Source: Beijerinckiaceae bacterium
GTDB taxonomy: Bacteria > Pseudomonadota > Alphaproteobacteria > Rhizobiales > Beijerinckiaceae
Length of the DNA stretch: 46,020 nucleotides
NCBI GenBank assembly: GCA_947370975.1
Contig: CANBNG010000025.1
Location: 1-46,020, forward strand
Direction: 5' to 3'
Shown here: positions 34,759 to 41,640 of the stretch, in pieces
Numbering within the stretch: position 1 is the first letter of the stretch
How the letters are laid out: every line of letters starts with the position of its first letter
The notes under the pieces: model-generated
Told to the model about the DNA's origin: nothing
The model's database searches: none
What the model saw: the letters and a program-made list of their open reading frames with translations, nothing else
Program-made: the position numbers and the translations under genes

Positions 34759-35652
34759 ATGCTGTATCGCGTTAAAGTAGAAGATGAGGAACAAGTGGCC
34801 GAGATCGCCGTACTCTATCCGCAGCAGACACCCCGCGAGGCGGGGAGCGCAGAGGAGGCTGCCGTGCAGGACAATCTGCTCGAGGTCAATCTTCACGAGG
34901 CAAAACGCATTGTCGAGGCGTTGCTTTTTGCAACCGCCGATCCCGTGGATGAGACCGAGCTTGCCCGCCGCCTTCCCGAGAGCACGAAGATCAAGCCCGT
35001 GCTGGAGGCCTTGCGCGCTGATTATGCCGGGCGCGGCATCAATCTCGTGCGTGTTGGCCCGAAGTGGATTTTCCGCACTGCCGCCGATCTCGGCTGGCTG
35101 TTGTCGCGCGAGACCTCCGAGCAGAAGAAGCTGTCGCGCGCCGCGCTCGAGACGCTCGCCATTGTCGCCTATCACCAGCCGGTGACGCGCGCAGAAATCG
35201 AGGATATTCGCGGCGTCACAATTTCCAAGGGCACGATGGACGTGCTGATCGAAACTGGCTGGGTGCGCCTGCGCGGTCGCCGCAAGGCGCCGGGGCGGCC
35301 TGTGACCTATGGCACAACTGACAATTTCCTGCTGCATTTCGGGCTCGAGACCATCACCGATCTGCCGGGTCTCGAAGAATTGAAGGGCGCTGGCCTGTTC
35401 GACGGCCGCCTGCCGGCGGGCTTTGGCGTGCCGACCCCGAATGACAGCCCCGAGCTGACCGAAACCGAAGACCCGCTGGAAGCCGATGCGTCGGATCTTT
35501 TTGGCGAAGTCTCCGACGAGGCGCAGGCCGAGGCGGCTGCGGCCGTGGACGCGGCGGTCGAAGCGGTGACCGATGCCGAGGCGCTTGAGCTTGCAGCCGA
35601 GCTGGCAGCAGAGGCCGAAAGCATCGCGCTGTCCGAAGACGAGACGCTTTGA
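34759..35652 (+). CDS. scpB: Segregation and condensation protein B
   Basis: ScpB dimers bind ScpA and regulate the SMC complex. The core (about residues 45-220) has two winged helices: HEAKRIVEALLFATADPVDE and ETLAIVAYHQPVTRAEIEDI, followed by WVRLRGRRKAPGRPVTYGTT. From about residue 220 a 75-residue Glu/Ala/Asp-rich acidic tail extends beyond the usual core and is probably disordered. The ATG at 34759 has a weak ribosome-binding site; GTG at 34795 with GAGGA 4 bases upstream is a good alternative. Confidence 0.94.
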   Translation: MLYRVKVEDEEQVAEIAVLYPQQTPREAGSAEEAAVQDNLLEVNLHEAKRIVEALLFATADPVDETELARRLPESTKIKPVLEALRADYAGRGINLVRVGPKWIFRTAADLGWLLSRETSEQKKLSRAALETLAIVAYHQPVTRAEIEDIRGVTISKGTMDVLIETGWVRLRGRRKAPGRPVTYGTTDNFLLHFGLETITDLPGLEELKGAGLFDGRLPAGFGVPTPNDSPELTETEDPLEADASDLFGEVSDEAQAEAAAAVDAAVEAVTDAEALELAAELAAEAESIALSEDETL

Positions 35653-35760
35653 TCGCGCTCAATCGCGGTCTCTGTCCTTGTTTTTGCCGCTCCCGGCGCA
35701 TAGTTTCAAGGTTCAATCCGGTGATGAGGCATCAAGGCCCAGCCGAGCGGAGGTTCTCTT

Positions 35761-36018
35761 ATGGGTAGCTTTTCCATCTGGCACTGGATCGTCGTCGGCG
35801 CGATCGCGCTGCTGCTGTTTGGCGGCAAGGGCAAGATTTCCGATCTGATGGGCGATGTCGCCAAGGGCATCAAGTCCTTCAAGAAGGGCATGGCCGAGGA
35901 AGACACGGAGACCGCCAAGGCGGCGGAGCCCGTGCGCAGCATCGAACAGCCGGTTGCTGCTCCCGTGCAGACCCATGCCGCAGGCGAGCATGCCTCGGAG
36001 CCGCGCAAGGCCAGCTAA
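35761..36018 (+). CDS. tatA: Sec-independent translocase protein TatA
   Basis: TatA oligomers form the pore for folded proteins carrying twin-arginine signals. The 85-residue product has the short N-terminal membrane helix (IWHWIVVGAIALLLFG), the FGGKGKISDLMGDVAKGIKSFKKG amphipathic hinge region (shown here in part) and a charged C-terminal tail. Ribosome-binding site GGAGG at 35749-35753. First of the tatABC cluster. Confidence 0.95.
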   Translation: MGSFSIWHWIVVGAIALLLFGGKGKISDLMGDVAKGIKSFKKGMAEEDTETAKAAEPVRSIEQPVAAPVQTHAAGEHASEPRKAS

Positions 36019-36110
36019 GGCCTAACGCCCGGTCTTTTTTAAAGATCGTGCACCGCCACGTGCGCAGGTTTGCGCGCGCTGGCGGCTTTTGAGTTCAGGA
36101 CGCAGATGGC

Positions 36111-36599
36111 ATGTTCGATTTCGACGCCGGCAAACTTATCGTTATCGGTCTTGTCGCGCTGATCGTGATCGGGCCCAAGGAGCTGCCGCGCGTGTTGCGT
36201 CAGCTCGGGCAGGCCATTTCGAAAATGCGCCGCATGGCGTCTGACTTCCAGGGCCAGTTCATGGACGCCATGCGCGAGGCCGACATTGAGGAGATCCGCA
36301 AGGATGTCGCCAAAGTCGCCGATTCCGCGCGCGTCGACATGAATTTCGATCCCGTGGAGACAATGCGCCATGAAATCGGCGGCGCGATCGACAGCCATAA
36401 CCTCGACTCGAACTTCCCGCCGCCGGCCGAACTCGATTATTCTACCAATGTCATCAACATGCCCGACCTGCCGGACGAAGCGCCGGCGGTGACCGAGGCC
36501 ACGATTGCGGCGGCTATCGCGCCCGTCGTGCCCGAACCCGAGACTCCGCCCGCACCAAAGACCCCGCCCGCGGCCCAAACGCGCAGCGGCGAGGCCTGA
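36111..36599 (+). CDS. tatB: Sec-independent translocase protein TatB
   Basis: TatB works with TatC as the signal-peptide receptor. The 162-residue protein has the N-terminal helix MFDFDAGKLIVIGLVALIV, the GPKELPRVLRQLGQAI amphipathic helix with the Glu typical of TatB, and a long variable tail rich in Pro, Glu and Ala. The length and helix pattern distinguish it from TatA. It ends 4 bp before tatC. Confidence 0.95.
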   Translation: MFDFDAGKLIVIGLVALIVIGPKELPRVLRQLGQAISKMRRMASDFQGQFMDAMREADIEEIRKDVAKVADSARVDMNFDPVETMRHEIGGAIDSHNLDSNFPPPAELDYSTNVINMPDLPDEAPAVTEATIAAAIAPVVPEPETPPAPKTPPAAQTRSGEA

Positions 36600-36603
36600 C
36601 GAC

Positions 36604-37389
36604 ATGACCGACGCCGATATTGAAGCAACCCGTGCGCCCCTGATCGAGCATCTGATCGAACTCCGCTCCCGCCTCATCAAGGCGGTGGTGGCTTTTGTCC
36701 TGATGTTCTTCGTCTTCTATTTTTTCGCGACCGACATCTACAACATCCTTGTTGTGCCCTATGAGCAGGCGGCGGGCCCCGAGGCGAAGCTCATCTACAC
36801 TGCGCCGCAGGAATTCTTCTTCACCAAGATCAAGGTCGCGATGTGGACGGCCTCGTTTGCGGCCTGTCCGGTGATCTTTTCGCAGATCTACGCCTTCGTC
36901 GCGCCGGGCCTCTACAAGCATGAGCGCATGGCGTTCGCGCCTTATCTGATCGCGACACCCATCTTCTTCGCGCTGGGCGTGATGCTCGTCTATTATATTG
37001 TGACGCCGAACCTCCTGCATTTCTTCCTCGCGATGCAGCAGTCCAAGGAGCCCGGCCGCGCGCAGATCGAGCTGCTGCCGCGCGTGAGCGAATATCTCTC
37101 GCTCATCATGACGCTGATCTTTGCCTTCGGCGTGACCTTCCAATTGCCGGTGGTGCTGACGCTGCTGGGCCGCATCGGAATCATCGACGCCGCCTTCCTC
37201 AAGAGCAAACGCCGCTACGCCATCGTGCTGGTGTTCATTGTCGCGGCCGTGCTCACGCCGCCCGATGTCTTCAGCCAGTTCGCGCTCGCCATACCCGCAT
37301 TGCTACTCTACGAGCTGTCGATCCTGTCGGTCGGCTTCGTGCAGCGCCAGCGCGAGAAGGACCGGCTCGCGGCCGAGAAGGACGCCTAG
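36604..37389 (+). CDS. tatC: Sec-independent translocase protein TatC
   Basis: TatC is the six-helix membrane receptor for twin-arginine signals. The 261-residue product shows the family start IEHLIELRSRLIKAVVAF (the conserved cytoplasmic Glu/Arg), the PQEFFFTKIKVA segment and the FQLPVVLTLL stretch before the last helices. The ATG at 36604 matches the family start; the longer frame is the tatB reading shadow. Confidence 0.97.
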   Translation: MTDADIEATRAPLIEHLIELRSRLIKAVVAFVLMFFVFYFFATDIYNILVVPYEQAAGPEAKLIYTAPQEFFFTKIKVAMWTASFAACPVIFSQIYAFVAPGLYKHERMAFAPYLIATPIFFALGVMLVYYIVTPNLLHFFLAMQQSKEPGRAQIELLPRVSEYLSLIMTLIFAFGVTFQLPVVLTLLGRIGIIDAAFLKSKRRYAIVLVFIVAAVLTPPDVFSQFALAIPALLLYELSILSVGFVQRQREKDRLAAEKDA

Positions 37390-37400
37390 CAATCGGGCTT

Positions 37401-37433
37401 TGCAGGCTGCTTCTCCCTTGGGAGAGGCGGGCG
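37401..37433 (+). repeat. Palindromic mosaic element, truncated copy E
   Basis: GCAGGCTGCTTCTCCCTT followed by GGGAGAGGCGGGC matches the last hairpin of copies A-C (GCTTCTCCC/GGGAGAAGC) with a few changes. It lies 12 bp after tatC; the rest of the 147-bp gap before serS holds no recognisable feature. Confidence 0.6.
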
Positions 37434-37536
37434 CCCGGAGGCGGCCCTCTTGCATCGCGGGCCGGGCAATGTCATTCCGGGGCCATAGTGCCGGGCGGCA
37501 TCCGGCGCATCCCTGGCTCGTCTCCAAAGGCTCTTC

Positions 37537-38847
37537 ATGTACGACATCAAATGGATTCGCGAGAACGCGGCTCTCTTCGACGCGGGCCGCCGCCGTCGGG
37601 GACTGGAGCCGCTGTCCGACCGGCTGCTGGCGCTCGATGACGAGCGCAAGGTCGCCATCGCGCAATTGCAGAGCGCCCAGGAGCGCCGCAACGCCGCCTC
37701 CAAGGAGATCGGTCAGGCCATGGCGGCCAAGGATTCTGCGCGCGCCGATGCGCTGAAAGCCGAGGTCGCCGAGCTCAAGACCCGCATGGGCGAGTTCGAG
37801 ACGCAGGAGAAAGCGGCAATTGCCGCTCTCGAGGGCGTGCTGTCTGAAATCCCCAATACGCCGGCTGCCGATGTGCCCGAGGGGCGCGACGAGCATGATA
37901 ATGTCGAGGCGCGCCGCTTTGGCGCGGCTCCGTCCTTTCCCGCGGGCTTTGTGCCCAGGGAGCATTTCGAGATTGGCGAGGCTTTGGGCCTCATGGATTT
38001 CGAGGCCGCCTCGCGCATGTCGGGCGCGCGCTTTGTTGTGCTCAAGGGCGCATTGGCGCGTCTTGAACGCGCCTTGATGGCGTTCATGCTCGACCTCCAC
38101 AGCGATGTGAACGGCTATACGGAAGTCAATCCGCCGCTGCTGGTGCGCGACGAGGCCATGTTCGGCACTGCGCAATTGCCGAAATTCCGCGACGATCAAT
38201 TCCGCGCGGGCGATGATTTCTGGCTGATTCCCACAGCCGAAGTCTCGCTCACCAATCTCGTGCGCGAGCAGATACTCGATGAAAGCCTGCTGCCGATGCG
38301 GGTCACCGCCGGCACGCCGTGTTTTCGTCTCGAGGCCGGCTCTGCGGGTCGCGATACGCGCGGGATGATCCGCCAGCACCAGTTCAGCAAGGTCGAACTC
38401 GTCTCGATCACCAAGCCCGAAGATTCAGTTGCCGAGCACGAGCGCATGACGGCCTGCGCCGAGGAAGTGCTCAAGCGCCTCGGCCTGCATTACCGCGTCA
38501 TGACGTTGTGCACGGGCGACATGGGGTTTGCCTCGCAAAAGACCTATGACATCGAAGTCTGGTTGCCCGGCCAGCAGGACGGCGACATTCAGGGCCGCTT
38601 CCGCGAAATCTCGTCCTGCTCGGTCTGCGGCGATTTCCAGGCGCGGCGCATGAATGCGCGCTATCGCCCGGTTGGCGAAAAGGGCACGCGCTTCGTGCAT
38701 ACGCTGAACGGTTCGGGGATTGCAGTCGGGCGCGCGCTGGTGGCTGTGCTCGAAAATTATCAGAACGCCGATGGCTCGGTGACAATTCCTGACGTGCTGC
38801 GTCCCTATATGGGCGGGCTTGAGAAAATATCGAAGGCAGGGGCGTAA
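37537..38847 (+). CDS. serS: Seryl-tRNA synthetase
   Basis: This class II enzyme charges tRNA-Ser and tRNA-Sec. The 436-residue product has the N-terminal antiparallel coiled coil that grips tRNA (residues 30-100, Lys/Glu-rich heptads), motif 2 FRLEAGSAGRDTRGMIRQHQ, and motif 3 GSGIAVGRALVAVLENYQ. The length and N-terminus (MYDIKWIRENAALFD) fit the family. Confidence 0.97.
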   Translation: MYDIKWIRENAALFDAGRRRRGLEPLSDRLLALDDERKVAIAQLQSAQERRNAASKEIGQAMAAKDSARADALKAEVAELKTRMGEFETQEKAAIAALEGVLSEIPNTPAADVPEGRDEHDNVEARRFGAAPSFPAGFVPREHFEIGEALGLMDFEAASRMSGARFVVLKGALARLERALMAFMLDLHSDVNGYTEVNPPLLVRDEAMFGTAQLPKFRDDQFRAGDDFWLIPTAEVSLTNLVREQILDESLLPMRVTAGTPCFRLEAGSAGRDTRGMIRQHQFSKVELVSITKPEDSVAEHERMTACAEEVLKRLGLHYRVMTLCTGDMGFASQKTYDIEVWLPGQQDGDIQGRFREISSCSVCGDFQARRMNARYRPVGEKGTRFVHTLNGSGIAVGRALVAVLENYQNADGSVTIPDVLRPYMGGLEKISKAGA

Positions 38848-38868
38848 CCCTCCCAGAGGGAGAGGGTT
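38846..38868 (+). repeat. Single-hairpin repeat copy F at the serS stop codon
   Basis: AACCCTC (38846-38852) pairs with GAGGGTT (38862-38868); the stem begins within the serS stop codon. The core CCCTC...GGGAGAGGG resembles the first hairpin of elements A and B. A T-rich stretch follows, so it may also act as a terminator. Confidence 0.5.
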
Positions 38869-38894
38869 ATTTACGCTTCAAACGAGGATCCCGA

Positions 38895-39656
38895 ATGCGC
38901 ATTCTGATCACCAATGATGACGGCATCCATGCCGAGGGTCTCAATGTGCTCGAGCGCATCGCGCTCTCCCTGTCCGATGATGTCACCATCGTCGCACCCG
39001 AAACCGACCAGTCGGGCGTGGCCCATTCGCTCTCGCTCAACGATCCGCTGCGGCTGCGCCATGTCGGAGCCAAGCGCTATGCGGTGAAGGGCACGCCGAC
39101 CGATTGCGTGATCATGGGCGTGCGCCGGATCATGCGCGACGCGCCGCCCGATCTTGTACTGTCGGGCGTCAATGTCGGGCATAATCTGGCCGAGGACGTC
39201 ACCTATTCGGGCACGATTGCGGGCGCGATGGAGGGCACTTTGCTCGGCGTGCGCTCGATTGCGCTCTCGCAAGGCTATCCGCCGGGCGAGCGCGACGGCG
39301 CGCCGTTCAATTGCGCGGAAACCCATGCGCCGGGGCTCATCCGCAAGCTGCTCGGTGAGGAACTGGAAAAGGGCATTCTGCTCAATCTGAATTTTCCGAG
39401 CTGCCAGCCAGAGGACGTGCGCGGCACATCGGTGACGGTGCAGGGCCGCCGCGATGCGACCTATCTCGAACTCGACGAGCGCTTCGACGGGCGCAACAAT
39501 CCCTATTACTGGATCGGCTTCTCGCGCCAGCGCTCGACGCCGGGTCGCGGCACCGACCTAGAAGCCATTGCCGATCAGCGCATCTCGATCACGCCGCTGC
39601 GGCTTGATCTCACCGACGAGCCGTCACTGACGCGGCTTGCGGCGCGTTTCCTCTGA
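38895..39656 (+). CDS. surE: 5'/3'-nucleotidase SurE
   Basis: SurE is a metal-dependent nucleotidase and survival protein. The 253-residue product begins MRILITNDDGIHAEGL with the metal-binding Asp pair, then VAPETDQSGVAHSLSL and VLSGVNVGHNLAEDVTYSGTIAGAMEG, all diagnostic. Located between serS and pcm, the usual position in this group. Confidence 0.96.
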   Translation: MRILITNDDGIHAEGLNVLERIALSLSDDVTIVAPETDQSGVAHSLSLNDPLRLRHVGAKRYAVKGTPTDCVIMGVRRIMRDAPPDLVLSGVNVGHNLAEDVTYSGTIAGAMEGTLLGVRSIALSQGYPPGERDGAPFNCAETHAPGLIRKLLGEELEKGILLNLNFPSCQPEDVRGTSVTVQGRRDATYLELDERFDGRNNPYYWIGFSRQRSTPGRGTDLEAIADQRISITPLRLDLTDEPSLTRLAARFL

Positions 39657-39671
39657 CATCGGGGGCAGGGC

Positions 39672-40355
39672 ATGGAATCGGACGCATCCAGCCCTGAGCG
39701 GCCCCGCTCGCCTGCCGATGCACAGGCGACGATGCAATTCCTGCTGCGCCTGCGCGAGCGCGGCATTGCCAATGTCGCCGTGCTGCGCGCGCTCGAAACC
39801 CTGCCGCGCGATCATTTCGTGCCCCATCGCCATGCCGATCTGGCCTGGCGTGACATTGCCTTGCCGATTGCCTGCGGCCAGACCATGCCCGAGCCGTTTC
39901 TGGTGGCGCGCATGATGGAAGCTCTCGGGCTTTCGCCCCACCATCGCGTTCTGGAGATTGGCACCGGCAATGGCTATTCGGCGGCGATCCTTGCGCGCCT
40001 GTCGCGCGAGGTCGTGACGGTCGAGCGTTTTCATGCGCTTGCGGTTGCAGCAGCAACGCGCCTGTCGCGGTTAGGTTTTGAAAATGTGCGCGTGCTGTGG
40101 GGCGACGGGCTAGCCCCTGCCGAGGACCTTGGCTTGTTCGATCGCATTCTCGTGCAGGGCACAGTCGCAGATTTGCCGGAGGCGCTTACGAGCCGACTCG
40201 CCGAGGGCGGAGTCATCGTCTTCGGACAGCGCGAATCGGGGCAGGGCGCGTCCGCCCTGATGCGGCTTGCACATGGGCCGCGCGGTTTCACGCGTGAGAA
40301 AGTGGCGACGTGCCGACTTCAACCTTTGATTGTAGGCGTCTGCGCGCAGTCCTGA
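39672..40355 (+). CDS. pcm: Protein-L-isoaspartate O-methyltransferase
   Basis: The enzyme methylates isoaspartyl residues formed by ageing so that they can revert. The 227-residue product has the N-terminal LPRDHFVP block, IACGQTMPEPFLVARMMEAL (substrate side), and the SAM-binding HRVLEIGTGNGYSAAILARL. In many bacteria pcm sits between surE and nlpD, as here. Ribosome-binding GGGGGCAGGG just upstream. Confidence 0.95.
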   Translation: MESDASSPERPRSPADAQATMQFLLRLRERGIANVAVLRALETLPRDHFVPHRHADLAWRDIALPIACGQTMPEPFLVARMMEALGLSPHHRVLEIGTGNGYSAAILARLSREVVTVERFHALAVAAATRLSRLGFENVRVLWGDGLAPAEDLGLFDRILVQGTVADLPEALTSRLAEGGVIVFGQRESGQGASALMRLAHGPRGFTREKVATCRLQPLIVGVCAQS

Positions 40356-40497
40356 GCACAAGCCACGCGCAGGCTTTCTCAAGCAAAGTGCCGAAATGGC
40401 TCTTCAATCGCGGGAAATCGATTCATCATAAACTCTCCCTTAACCGCGTTCGTGCTCAATTGCGTTGGTAGACACCGCATGAGCGTGGGTTCGGGTT

Positions 40498-41532
40498 ATG
40501 AGTCATCTTGATCGCATTATTACTTCTCGTTGTGCGGCTCGTCTCGTGTTTGCGGGTCTTGCGTCAGCCCTTCTAGCAAGCTGCTCTTCTGACTTCACAC
40601 GCTTTGGTGAGGCCAGCAGCCCATTCCAGAATTCCGCGCGGCTTGAAAACAGCAGCAGCATGGGCGGTTCGCAGCAAATGGCGAGCGCCGCGCCCGTCAG
40701 CGCCGTGCAATCATCACCGCTTTCTGCGCCGATCCAGTCAGCGCCTTTGTCGGCTCCCTCCGCTGCGCCCGCTCGCGCCGCTGCCCAGCAGACGCCCTAT
40801 CATCCGCCTGTGAGCCAGCCGGTCGTGATGCAGCAGGCGCCCGTGCGCGCCGCGGCGCAAGTTGCACCGCCCATGCAGGCTGCCAAGCCTGTTGCAGCAG
40901 CGCCCGCGATGATGAAGCAGCCCGAGAAAATGGCCGCTGTCGCGCCCGCCAAGCCGGCCAAGGCTGAGCCCGTGACAAATGTCGCCAAGAGCGAGGCGCC
41001 GGCCAAGGTTGCAAAAACCCCGGGTGCGAGCCCGGTTCGCACGGCCTCGCTTGAGCCCCAGACCAACGCCAAGAACGATGCGACGCCTGTTGCGCCGACA
41101 GCGCCTGTTGCAGCAGCGCCTGCGCCGGCCCCCGCCGCGGCTGCCGCCGCCGCAGAGGATGCATCGCCTGAATTCCGCTGGCCCGCGCGTGGCCGTGTCA
41201 TTCAGGGCTTCAAGGCCGGATCGAGCGAAGGCATCAATATCGCAGTGCCCGAAGGCACGGCCGTCAAGGCGGCAGAAGGCGGCACGGTTGCCTATGCCGG
41301 CAGCGAGCTCAAGGGTTACGGCAATCTCGTGTTGATCCGTCATCCCAATGGTTTTGTGTCGGCCTATGCCAATAATGGCGAGCTGATGGTCAAGCGCGGC
41401 GAAACCGTCACGCGCGGTCAGGTTGTCGCCAAATCCGGTCAGTCGGGAAATGTCACTTCGCCGCAGCTGCATTTTGAACTGCGCAAGGGTGCGACCCCGG
41501 TCGATCCGACCAAATATCTCGCAGGTCTCTAA
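40498..41532 (+). CDS. nlpD: NlpD-like LytM-domain lipoprotein, degenerate active site
   Basis: NlpD activates cell-wall amidases during septum splitting. The 344-residue lipoprotein has a lipobox ending at Cys29 (ALLASC), about 190 residues of Ala/Pro-rich linker and a C-terminal M23 (LytM) domain (about 225-340). The metal ligands are lost as in E. coli NlpD: EGINIAVPEG replaces the H-x3-D motif and PQLHFELR keeps only one His of H-x-H, so it should be non-catalytic. Unlike E. coli NlpD I see no LysM repeat. The place after pcm is the conserved one. Confidence 0.88.
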   Translation: MSHLDRIITSRCAARLVFAGLASALLASCSSDFTRFGEASSPFQNSARLENSSSMGGSQQMASAAPVSAVQSSPLSAPIQSAPLSAPSAAPARAAAQQTPYHPPVSQPVVMQQAPVRAAAQVAPPMQAAKPVAAAPAMMKQPEKMAAVAPAKPAKAEPVTNVAKSEAPAKVAKTPGASPVRTASLEPQTNAKNDATPVAPTAPVAAAPAPAPAAAAAAAEDASPEFRWPARGRVIQGFKAGSSEGINIAVPEGTAVKAAEGGTVAYAGSELKGYGNLVLIRHPNGFVSAYANNGELMVKRGETVTRGQVVAKSGQSGNVTSPQLHFELRKGATPVDPTKYLAGL

Positions 41533-41589
41533 AAGATCGAGCGGCGTGCTCGCCGGCTTCCGCGAGACACGAAAGCCGGTGTTGATGAT

Positions 41590-41624
41590 GGCGGGTCCCA
41601 AGCAGGGCCCGCCATTTCCTTTTG
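41590..41624 (+). terminator. Intrinsic terminator after nlpD
   Basis: GGCGGGTCCC (41590-41599) pairs with GGGCCCGCC (41605-41613) with one bulged base, around an AAGCA loop, followed by ATTTCCTTTT. It ends the nlpD transcript and lies before the convergent phaC stop codon. Confidence 0.6.
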
Positions 41625-41640
41625 TGCTGCTGCGTCCGCG

